Shown here: piece after piece, positions 6,750 to 11,635 of the stretch
How the letters are laid out: the number at the start of each line of letters is the position of its first letter
Position numbering within the stretch: position 1 is the stretch's first letter
Assembly (NCBI GenBank): GCA_031271075.1
Contig: JAISWN010000143.1
Coordinates: 1 to 11,635, forward strand
DNA: 11,635 nt
Source: Treponema sp.
GTDB taxonomy: Bacteria > Spirochaetota > Spirochaetia > Treponematales > Breznakiellaceae
Direction: 5' to 3'
The notes under the pieces: generated by a model
Databases searched by the model: none
What the model was told of the DNA's origin: nothing
The model's input: only the letters and a program-made list of their open reading frames with translations
Position numbers and translations under genes: made by a program

Positions 6750-7667
6750 TTATCTGATAATCAAACGCTGCGCCGAATCCCTCCTTACCCGCATGATTAT
6801 CCTGCTTAAGGCCCCTTCCCTCTTAAGTCTTATCAGGTAAACCCCCAGTTCCTTATCGCAGATCCCCACATGCGACAGAATCCAGTCCCTCAGAAACAGC
6901 ACAAAATCCTTGACGTCCGTTTTCTGCCCCGCCTGGAAATCCCGCACCTGGCTAAGCACTTCCTTCAAAAACAGAACATGCTCCCTCTTGTGCGCCTTAT
7001 ACTCCGGGTAGCCGGTCCGTTCCATTATTTTTTCCTCGTTCCTCAGGTTCGTCTGGAAGTGTTGTACCGCGTACCGGATAACCCGCATAAAGACCCCCTG
7101 GGAGTACTTCCACCCCAGCCTGCTGGCCGCATGGAGTTCGTTGGTCAGTTCGATAAATTCCTTGTGCTGTTCGTCAAGAAGATGGAGCCCTGTCGAATAG
7201 GCCCGCTGCCATTCAAGTATCTGGTTCTCCGGCGCCATAGTCAGTCCCTTCCGGTAAATCTGCCTGCTTTCCTGTTCCGCCTTCTCCTTCCCCTGTTTTT
7301 GCGCCGGCTTTTCCCGCTTCTCCTCCCGGGAGGCTTCGTCATCCGGGGTTTCGTCATCCGGCTCCTCACGCTCGGGGTAGCGTTCCATCCGCACCCCCTT
7401 GTCGGCCTCACACACAATGACGGTCTTCATCCACGGCTCTTTCCCGGTCAGCGTTACCGTCGCGTCGACTCTCAGGCGGTTGGAGATCCGGTAAAGAATG
7501 TTCAGGGGAATATCCGGATCACCCCTCTCGTACTTCTCGTATACTTCCACAGGAACTCCGATGTCCCGGGCTATGTCGTCAGCGCTTATCTCCATGGCCT
7601 TCCGGAAGACATTCATTATCCCGGCAATCTTCCCAGTGTCTTCCGCTACATCAATCATCCCTTTCAA
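6750..7667 (-). CDS. XRE-type HTH fused to a bacteriohemerythrin domain
   Basis: A chimeric protein of about 305 aa. Residues ~12-75 form an XRE-like helix-turn-helix (MEISADDIARDIGVPVEVY, then RGDPDIPLNILYRISNRL and LTGKEP). The following KTVIVCEADKGVRMERY looks like the linker of XRE-cupin regulators. Residues ~95-140 are a highly charged Glu/Lys linker. Residues ~147-290 are a hemerythrin, which binds O2 or NO at a di-iron site: DEQHKEF, H203, E211, HKREH and SHVGICD supply ligands. H203 to E211 is 8 residues instead of the usual 4 (H54xxxE58). Start: TTG 7667 has GGAGG 7 nt upstream and overlaps the transposase stop (TTGA), implying translational coupling; ATG 7688 and ATG 7658 are alternatives. 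An internal ATG 7238 with AAGGGA six nt before it opens the hemerythrin part alone. An oxygen- or redox-responsive regulator is inferred, not shown. Confidence 0.82.
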   Translation of the reverse strand: MKGMIDVAEDTGKIAGIMNVFRKAMEISADDIARDIGVPVEVYEKYERGDPDIPLNILYRISNRLRVDATVTLTGKEPWMKTVIVCEADKGVRMERYPEREEPDDETPDDEASREEKREKPAQKQGKEKAEQESRQIYRKGLTMAPENQILEWQRAYSTGLHLLDEQHKEFIELTNELHAASRLGWKYSQGVFMRVIRYAVQHFQTNLRNEEKIMERTGYPEYKAHKREHVLFLKEVLSQVRDFQAGQKTDVKDFVLFLRDWILSHVGICDKELGVYLIRLKREGALSRIIMRVRRDSAQRLIIR

Positions 7668-8962
7668 GAAAGCTCCTCCATAACACATCCGCTTACCGCG
7701 GCCCTGGGTACCGGATTATAAATAACATTCCGGTGGTTTCTTTTGGGCAAAATAGTATAATTCCATTCCCCGTGGAATTCATGCGGCTTGATATTCAGTA
7801 TACTGTTTTCTTCTTCGGATACTTTGCCCTTGGTTTTGTACATATTGTAATCCGGCGTATAATCCACCGTCAAACCCGGTTCTATCCCCGCAACGCTTAT
7901 CAGGCTGAGGATTACCGCCGCGCTGACAAGCGGTTTCTCCCGCCAATCCCTGCCGCTGAATGAAAAAAACCGGTGCCCAATCTTGTCCCATTTGGTAGTT
8001 CCGGGCGGGAAATGCAGAATAGTTATTTCCTTGTTCAATTCGTTTGCCAATTCCTGAAATTTTAATATCCCGCCCTTGCCGCCGCAAAAATCGGCGGTAA
8101 TAAGTATCCGCCTGGTATGATCGTAGTATTTTTGCCCCACCGTCTCCCACCACCACCGCAGGCTTTTAACGGCGAAACCCGCCGTATCGTCAGTCACGCC
8201 GGCGCTTGTAAGGCCGGCGTCCCGGAACAGCTTGTAAACCTCGTGGGCGGTCGCCTTCCCCAGCTTCTTTGCCAGTAAATCAGCGTCGTATACCAGGGAC
8301 TCCGCGCTTTCCCTGCGGCCTTTTTTCTCTTTGTTTTTAAACTCTTTCGCGTCTATAAACAGGACCGCCTCTCCCCGCTCCATATATGATCTGGCCTTTT
8401 TGTTGATATATTTAAACTGAGCCTCCCTATCGGGATGCCTCCTTTCTATTGCCATCTTTTTCTTGGGCGTCTGAAGGCTGTACCCCTCCTCCTTCAGCAG
8501 ATTGCCGATGGTAAAACCGCATATAGACAGCCCCTTTTCCTTCAGCGCTTCCGCGATGTCCTTGGTGCTTTTGCCGGTATAGTGCAGGACCTCTTCCCTG
8601 GTCCCCGCGGGTGTATATGACGGTTCAATCAGTTCCTTCAGGTCGTTCATAATATTCGGATAACGCAGCTTTACGCTTCTTTGTCCGGGCCCCGGCTTTC
8701 GGCGGCGCCCTCCATTCTCTTCTTCTATGTTTTTGGCGTCATCCAGTTCCCTTAAGCCCCGTCTGATGGTGAAGCGGGCAACCCCGGACATTTTGCTTAC
8801 CTCGCTTATCCCCCCGGACCCCAGCGCCCTTGCCTCACATGCCAGAAACAGCCTGCGCTGCCGCTGGTTAAGCAGGGGGAGCATGGTGGTAATCCGCTGC
8901 TGCGTAGGTTCAAGCATATCCCCGTTGTAGTAAAGTTTTATTATTTCGTAGAGCTTGTTCAT
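7664..8962 (-). CDS. ISAzo13-family transposase, third catalytic residue Glu replaced by Gly
   Basis: A DDE transposase of the ISAzo13 family (DDE_Tnp_ISAZ013). It shows the family's N-terminal LLNQRQRRLFLACEARAL and GGISEVSKMSGVARFTIRRG (HTH), the RRKPGPGQR linker, KSTKDIAEAL, and HPDREAQFKYIN. The catalytic core has D204 (VLFIDAKE) and D291 (LITADFCGG). The third site, normally KWNKIEHRLFSF, reads KWDKIGHRFFSF, with G329 (GGG, 7978-7976) where Glu is expected. The C-terminal EFHGEWNYTILP is intact. A GAG-to-GGG change would give this and should abolish strand transfer. The start is ATG 8962, five nt after GGAGG (ATG 8965 adjoins it). The frame extends up to a TTG at 9001 inside the right repeat, but that lacks a ribosome site. 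The stop overlaps the start of the hemerythrin fusion. About 432 aa, near full length for the family. Confidence 0.9.
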   Translation of the reverse strand: MNKLYEIIKLYYNGDMLEPTQQRITTMLPLLNQRQRRLFLACEARALGSGGISEVSKMSGVARFTIRRGLRELDDAKNIEEENGGRRRKPGPGQRSVKLRYPNIMNDLKELIEPSYTPAGTREEVLHYTGKSTKDIAEALKEKGLSICGFTIGNLLKEEGYSLQTPKKKMAIERRHPDREAQFKYINKKARSYMERGEAVLFIDAKEFKNKEKKGRRESAESLVYDADLLAKKLGKATAHEVYKLFRDAGLTSAGVTDDTAGFAVKSLRWWWETVGQKYYDHTRRILITADFCGGKGGILKFQELANELNKEITILHFPPGTTKWDKIGHRFFSFSGRDWREKPLVSAAVILSLISVAGIEPGLTVDYTPDYNMYKTKGKVSEEENSILNIKPHEFHGEWNYTILPKRNHRNVIYNPVPRAAVSGCVMEELS

Positions 8963-8982
8963 CATCACCTCCAATACCAAGC

Positions 8983-9025
8983 TGCGAGACTTATTTAACA
9001 ACCAACCGGGTTGTTAAACAAGTCC
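8983..9025 (-). repeat. Right inverted repeat (module A)
   Basis: Reverse complement of the left end at 5231-5273 with 41 of 43 positions identical. The stem is TTTAACAACC-aaccg-GGTTGTTAAA. It lies 18 bp upstream of the transposase ribosome-site region end. Reading leftward, TTGTTT and TTAAAT are 17 bp apart within the repeat and form a weak promoter candidate for the transposase operon. The stop codon of the small ORF at 9014-9229 falls inside it. Confidence 0.85.
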
Positions 9026-9229
9026 ACTATACAACCGGGCCCTCCACACCCCCCATGCTATCTCTCCTTTCATAAAGTCTGATAGTCCGCCCCCCGCTTT
9101 AGGTTCCCGTTGCTGTCTCCGGAACCGGTTCCCCCTCATAGTATTGGAATTTGCTGTAATTCGCACCGGGGGACGCCCCGATACCGGTTTGGGAACCTTG
9201 CGGGCCGGATCCCACTCGTCCATGACCAT
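9014..9229 (-). CDS. Small hypothetical protein whose C-terminus and stop come from the right repeat
   Basis: No family recognised. The 71-aa product is basic and Arg-rich, with SGRPPVRITANSNTMRGNR and RRQQREPKAGGG, followed by a short aromatic part GEIAWGVWRARLY. ATG 9229 is preceded by GGAGG with a 4-nt gap, and an in-frame TGA lies just upstream, so initiation here is credible. The last codons SGLV and the TAA are encoded by GGACTTGTTTAA, the outer end of the repeat at 8983-9025. This suggests a longer gene truncated by insertion of the element, with the repeat supplying a new stop. It could also be an unused frame. There are no transmembrane segments or signal peptide. Confidence 0.45.
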   Translation of the reverse strand: MVMDEWDPARKVPKPVSGRPPVRITANSNTMRGNRFRRQQREPKAGGGLSDFMKGEIAWGVWRARLYSGLV

Positions 9230-9303
9230 TACGCCTCCGTATTTTCACCCGACAGCTCCTTCTGTTTTGAATTTTTTAATCCAGGGCTGTTTCTGGAATA
9301 GCG

Positions 9304-9438
9304 TTGTTCGAAAACTGAAGTTTTCGAACAAATTCCGCTAAAAACAGCAAAATACGTCAGACTTTAGTCTGTGCATTTTGCCGGACTTGCAAGCTAGCCA
9401 CAGGCCGGCAGAGAACCAACCGGGTTCTAGAACAAGTC
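9304..9438 (+). repeat. Right hairpin cluster C'-B'-A', mirror image of the left cluster A-B-C
   Basis: C': TTGTTCGAAAACT-ga-AGTTTTCGAACAA (9304-9331), a perfect 13-bp stem that shares the AAACTGAAGTTT centre with the left module C. B': GCAAAAT...ATTTTGC (9347-9381) enclosing CAGACT-tt-AGTCTG, then CCGGAC. A': AGAACC-aaccg-GGTTCT (9412-9428) followed by AGAACAAGTC, with the same AACCG loop as the right inverted repeat. The order and orientation are the inverse of 5231-5351. Sequences differ but the stems are kept, suggesting structure is what is conserved. Confidence 0.6.
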
Positions 9439-9503
9439 GATTGTCTAAATATATAATACTTTATATCCAAAATTCAAAATTTTTGAAAAAATTTTAAAAA
9501 AAT

Positions 9504-9531
9504 TTGAAAAATCCACTACATTTGTTAAGAT
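9504..9531 (+). promoter_or_regulatory. Candidate promoter in the AT-rich leader
   Basis: TTGAAA (9504-9509) and TAAGAT (9526-9531) are 16 bp apart, preceded by a very AT-rich stretch (9440-9510) resembling an UP element. Transcription from about 9538 would give a structured leader: hairpin GGGCAG-ccttaccgt-CTGCCC (9545-9565), the palindrome CGAAGCTTCG (9571-9580) and CCGG-cttata-CCGG (9591-9604), which abuts a Shine-Dalgarno site at 9605-9610. It could serve the small ORF at 9616, the outer-membrane gene at 9895, or both. Confidence 0.4.
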
Positions 9532-9615
9532 ATCCGGGAACGGCGGGCAGCCTTACCGTCTGCCCCGGACCGAAGCTTCGCGTTTTGGAACCGGCTTATA
9601 CCGGAAGGGGCTCGC

Positions 9616-9708
9616 ATGGCTATAAATTTTCTCCTAATTCCTTGTCTTTTGTTTTTTTTGTATTATTTTTATAGAATTAGGAGTAAGTGGACAGAAAATT
9701 TGGTTTAG
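9616..9708 (+). CDS. 30-aa hydrophobic small membrane protein (type I toxin-like)
   Basis: A short ORF, product MAINFLLIPCLLFFLYYFY followed by RIRSKWTENLV. Residues 2-19 make a single hydrophobic helix and the tail is basic, which predicts one inner-membrane segment with a charged end. AAGGGG at 9605-9610 is 5 nt before the ATG, a strong ribosome site. A structured GC-rich leader and an AT-rich promoter precede it. This layout resembles small membrane toxins of type I systems, but no antisense RNA can be shown and the family is not recognised. Against it: the region is T-rich, so hydrophobic codons can arise by chance, and the reading frame contains one arm of a perfect 10-bp inverted repeat at each end. 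It lies 186 bp upstream of the outer-membrane protein gene and might be a leader peptide for it. Confidence 0.4.
   Translation: MAINFLLIPCLLFFLYYFYRIRSKWTENLV
9631..9683 (+). repeat. Perfect 10-bp inverted repeat with T-rich 33-nt spacer
   Basis: CTCCTAATTC (9631-9640) and GAATTAGGAG (9674-9683) are exact reverse complements. The spacer is almost all T and A. The repeat lies within the small ORF. It could be an RNA hairpin in the transcript or a looping operator. The GAATTAGGAG arm also contains a Shine-Dalgarno-like AGGAG that the pairing would mask, although no start follows closely. Confidence 0.5.
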
Positions 9709-9735
9709 GGTAAGCTCCTGGAATTTAGCTGAAAA

Positions 9736-9761
9736 CCGGGTTTTTGACCGTTTTTTCCCGG
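9736..9761 (+). terminator. Weak hairpin, possible terminator after the small ORF
   Basis: CCGGG (9736-9740) pairs with CCCGG (9757-9761) around a T-rich loop, followed by AATTTTTCC. The stem is short and the loop is 16 nt, so only partial termination seems possible. The rest of 9762-9880 shows nothing else recognisable apart from AT-rich sequence. Confidence 0.25.
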
Positions 9762-9894
9762 AATTTTTCCAAATTCAACGGGTTTCGGACAAATAGAGCC
9801 TATGCTCAAAATTTGGTCTTCAGGGAAAAACCTTAACGCTTGTTGTGTTTTGAAACGGCCCTGGTGTACCGAAATTTGCTAAAGGGAGATATTA

Positions 9895-11001
9895 ATGAGA
9901 TACTTAGGAGCAATATTATTCTTTTTTGCTTTTACCCTTCTCTCTGCTCAAGAGCGGGGTGATACCACTCTTTATCTCCCCCCCACCACGGGTGGCTCGC
10001 AGGAGGCAAGGGTTTTTTTCGATGAAAACATCCCCATGGAGATCGCCGCCGCGAATTACGGGATGGTCTATACCCCCGAAGAGGCGGATTATACCATGCA
10101 ACTGAACGTTACCGAAGAAGAAGACCCCGAGGTAGAGGGCGGGATCTCCAGCGTCCTCACCATAAGCGTAATAAGAAACAAGGACAATTACAAAGTAGTG
10201 GAATTTGCCTGGGGATACGTGAACCTGGAGGAGATGTACCAGTGGAACTTGTACCTTGTCTATAACGCCCTGGCTAACGTTTCCCTGTCGAAACTGGAGG
10301 AAGCCAAGGCTCCGGAACCTGTCGTTCCCGTGGACCCTTCCGCTTCCTGGCGGGAGAAATGGCTCTATCTTGGGTTCCGGGCCGGACCTTCCTTTACCGG
10401 GTATTCCTTCCAGTCGACCAGAAATTATGCATCCGGCCTTAGCCCCGGTATCAGCGGTGAAGGGGGCCTTGTGGCGGACATCAGAATACTCCGCTTTTTC
10501 AGTATCCAGACGGAGATGATTATTACTTTTGACACCTTCAATGTGGCAAAAGATCCCGATGAGAACAACGGGGAACGTTCCACCGACTCTTTTAGCGCCA
10601 TATCTTTCACGGCCCCCCTCATGGTAAAAGTACCCCTGGGCTTTGAAAAATTCCTCCTGTCCTTCTATACCGGCGCCTATCTCGCCCTGACCCCGTTCCA
10701 AATAAACAGAAAGTCCAGCAATTCGGATGATAACTATGACATGAACCTGGTTCCTCCCCTGGGTTTTGTCATCGGAATGGATCTGGGGCTTCGCCTTGGC
10801 CCCGGGGAATTGTTCATGGATCTGCGTTATACCAGAGATTTCGGCATGACAATCGTCCGAAACGGAAACGAGCCCCAGTACATCAGGGACAGAATAACCA
10901 TGGGCCTGGGTTACAAATTCGGTCTTATCAGGCGCGGCAAGCCGGAGAATACAAAAAACGAAGCCCCTGATTCGCAGACGGGTACACCCCCCGCCCTTTA
11001 G
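9895..11001 (+). CDS. Outer-membrane beta-barrel protein with N-terminal periplasmic domain
   Basis: A secreted 368-aa protein. Residues 1-18 are a signal peptide (MRYLGAILFFFAFTLLSA, cleavage before Gln19). Residues ~20-135 form an acidic soluble domain of unknown family, with strands such as VLTISVIRNKDNYKVVEF. Residues ~155-345 look like an eight-or-so-strand OMP beta-barrel: alternating strands WLYLGFRAGPSFTGYSF, FFSIQTEMIITFDTF, FLLSFYTGAYLAL, LGFVIGMDLGLRLG, ELFMDLRYTRDFGM and RITMGLGYKFGLI, resembling the OMP_b-brl domain. A Pro/Asn-rich tail follows, so the chain does not end in the aromatic residue typical of BAM substrates. ATG 9895 follows AAAGGGAG (9881-9888) with a good 6-nt spacing. 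It stands alone with a long 5' region and its own terminator. The role, structural or porin-like, is not known. Confidence 0.75.
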   Translation: MRYLGAILFFFAFTLLSAQERGDTTLYLPPTTGGSQEARVFFDENIPMEIAAANYGMVYTPEEADYTMQLNVTEEEDPEVEGGISSVLTISVIRNKDNYKVVEFAWGYVNLEEMYQWNLYLVYNALANVSLSKLEEAKAPEPVVPVDPSASWREKWLYLGFRAGPSFTGYSFQSTRNYASGLSPGISGEGGLVADIRILRFFSIQTEMIITFDTFNVAKDPDENNGERSTDSFSAISFTAPLMVKVPLGFEKFLLSFYTGAYLALTPFQINRKSSNSDDNYDMNLVPPLGFVIGMDLGLRLGPGELFMDLRYTRDFGMTIVRNGNEPQYIRDRITMGLGYKFGLIRRGKPENTKNEAPDSQTGTPPAL

Positions 11002-11009
11002 GGCGTTTT
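10992..11009 (+). terminator. Intrinsic terminator overlapping the stop codon
   Basis: CGCCC-ttta-GGGCG followed by TTTTA. The loop and the first base of the 3' arm contain the TAG stop of the outer-membrane gene. The five GC pairs and T-run make a compact intrinsic terminator. A second GCCCT at 11032-11036 could compete for pairing with AGGGC. Confidence 0.5.
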
Positions 11010-11064
11010 AACCATAAGCAGTGTGAACAGGCCCTAGTAAAACAAAAGAACTAAATTCAAGGCT

Positions 11065-11104
11065 GCTGTTCCAAAATCTGACATTAGACTTGTTTTGGAA
11101 CAGC
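11065..11104 (-). repeat. Perfect 12-bp inverted repeat carrying the shared ACAAGTC tag
   Basis: GCTGTTCCAAAA (11065-11076) pairs exactly with TTTTGGAACAGC (11093-11104) around a 16-nt loop. On the minus strand the left arm runs into AAAACAAGTCT, the same AACAAGTC tag that follows the hairpins at 5231-5273, 8983-9025 and 9412-9438. No T-run follows, so it is more likely a dispersed repeat than a terminator. Confidence 0.65.
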
Positions 11105-11132
11105 TTCAACTGAAAAATCCAAAAAGAAAACA

Positions 11133-11172
11133 CTATTTTACATTGTAAATAGTTAAAAATCTCTTTTAATAT
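11133..11172 (+). promoter_or_regulatory. Promoter candidate with operator-like palindrome ahead of the enolase-superfamily gene
   Basis: TTGTAA (11143-11148) and TAATAT (11167-11172) are 18 bp apart, each matching four of six consensus positions. An almost perfect palindrome, CTATTTTACA / TGTAAATAG (11133-11152, one extra T), covers the -35 box, where a repressor could bind. The predicted start at about 11179-11180 is next to the ATG at 11181. Confidence 0.4.
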
Positions 11173-11180
11173 TTCCCAGT

Positions 11181-11635
11181 ATGTATAAGCCCCATAGTGA
11201 TTTTAGCCCCCACCGGCCTGTCGGTTTCGCCCGTTTACAGGAACTGATGGATCAGCCGGTCTTAGACGCATCGGCCCTGAAGGATCCGGTGATCGTTGAT
11301 TCTTTCTCCATGTACAGGGAGGGGAAGGACTGGTTTTTACAGGTTCGGGGAACCAATGGCGAGGAAGGCCGGGCGCCCTGTTCCCCCCAGGCGGAGTATT
11401 TTTTCCCGATTGCGCAGAAGAAGATCCTGCCGGGTTTCCTGGGGAAGGACGCCAGGGAGCTTGAAAAGATCTTCCGCGAAATCTGGGTGAGTGATCTTAA
11501 CTACAAGATACAGGGTCTTGCCTGGTGGTGCTGCGTGGCCTGGACGGAGGCGGTTTTGCTGGACATGCTGGCCCGGGCGGCGGGGCTCAACGTGGCGGAT
11601 CTTTTAGGCGGGCGGCGGCGGGACGAGGTAGAGAT
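11181..11635 (+). CDS. Enolase-superfamily protein, mandelate racemase / muconate lactonizing type (cut off by window edge)
   Basis: The first 151 codons of a gene running off the right edge. From about residue 38 the chain reads like the capping domain of the mandelate racemase/muconate lactonizing group: VIVDSFSMYREGKDWFLQV, then FPIAQKKILPGFLGKDARELE. It continues into the start of the barrel, GLAWWCCVAWTEAVLLDML, where family members usually have a conserved Asp/Glu-Ala helix, then AGLNVADLLGGRRRDEVEI (the LLGG...R..V motif). Catalytic Lys and metal-ligand Asp/Glu residues lie beyond the window, so substrate and reaction are unknown; acid-sugar dehydration or racemization is typical of the group. 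ATG 11181 has no Shine-Dalgarno and may be leaderless. ATG 11247 with AGGA upstream is an alternative that would still keep the capping domain. Confidence 0.75.
   Translation, partial: MYKPHSDFSPHRPVGFARLQELMDQPVLDASALKDPVIVDSFSMYREGKDWFLQVRGTNGEEGRAPCSPQAEYFFPIAQKKILPGFLGKDARELEKIFREIWVSDLNYKIQGLAWWCCVAWTEAVLLDMLARAAGLNVADLLGGRRRDEVE

Larger units (their letters stand above)
5231..9025 (-). mobile_element. Putative ISAzo13-type transposon with passenger genes, bounded by 43-bp inverted repeats
   Basis: A 3,795-bp block lies between inverted repeats 5231-5273 and 8983-9025. Its minus-strand genes run transposase, HTH-hemerythrin, GNAT, then a broken glycosyltransferase. The first two overlap, the third follows by 13 nt and the fourth by 31 nt, so the passengers look co-transcribed with the transposase. 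Both ends begin GGAC reading inward, which fits my recollection that this family's ends start with GG or GA. No target-site duplication is evident: 'att' precedes the left end and 'act' follows the right end. The element starts 8 nt after the permease stop. The glycosyltransferase and GNAT genes are clearly more AT-rich than the surrounding core genes, consistent with foreign cargo. Alternative: the bounding palindromes are independent members of a genome-wide repeat family. Confidence 0.55.

Noticed and set aside
6870..7721. 283-codon plus-strand frame opposite the hemerythrin fusion
   Set aside because: Composition is typical of an antisense shadow; the minus strand has HTH and iron-ligand motifs.
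8966..9001. TTG start at 9001 inside the right repeat giving the transposase 13 extra residues
   Set aside because: No ribosome site upstream and the added residues are encoded by the palindrome; GGAGG before ATG 8962 is far better.
5228..9028. Target-site duplication at the element ends
   Set aside because: Flanking bases (att on the left, act on the right) do not match, and no other offset gives a convincing repeat.
5231..9438. CRISPR array
   Set aside because: The repeats are few, irregularly spaced, inverted and hairpin-like, with no spacers of uniform length and no cas genes.
9916..10701. 261-codon minus-strand frame opposite the outer-membrane gene
   Set aside because: Gly-rich antisense shadow with no motif or ribosome site.

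Overview
The window looks like chromosome from a spirochaete, most likely a termite-gut Treponema-type organism. This is an inference from three things: GC-rich housekeeping genes (a ThrH-type phosphatase, a solitary Dam methylase, a stand-alone biotin ligase), an outer-membrane beta-barrel protein in a spirochaete style, and many palindromic intergenic repeats. No rRNA, tRNA or CRISPR array is visible, so the genus is not proven.

Layout. (1) 1-2258: thrH (minus strand, runs off the left edge) is divergent from a dam-birA pair on the plus strand. (2) 2259-5222: a leader with a promoter candidate and a strong 5'-UTR hairpin precedes a periplasmic substrate-binding protein and a fused double-domain permease of the Fe(III)/AfuAB-FbpAB type of ABC importer. 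The ATPase gene is missing. (3) 5231-9025: a 3.8-kb block bounded by 43-bp inverted repeats (41/43 identical). Reading leftward on the minus strand it holds an ISAzo13-type transposase, an XRE-HTH/hemerythrin fusion whose start overlaps the transposase stop, a GNAT acetyltransferase, and a GalNAc-transferase-like glycosyltransferase split by a -1 frameshift. The close packing suggests one operon, that is, a transposon with passengers. The transposase has Gly where the family carries its third catalytic residue (Glu), so the element may be immobile now. (4) 9014-9438: a small ORF whose stop codon lies inside the right inverted repeat, then a cluster of hairpins that mirrors the cluster just inside the left end. 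(5) 9439-9894: an AT-rich leader containing an untracked 30-codon hydrophobic small ORF with a good Shine-Dalgarno site and a structured 5' leader. (6) 9895-11001: an outer-membrane beta-barrel protein, followed by a terminator and another member of the hairpin repeat family. (7) 11181-11635: the start of an enolase-superfamily (mandelate racemase/muconate lactonizing type) gene that runs off the right edge.

The most interesting material is the repeat-bounded element with its hemerythrin passenger, the family of 'AACAAGTC'-tagged hairpins shared by the element ends and flanking DNA, and the small membrane-protein ORF. The core metabolic genes are ordinary.
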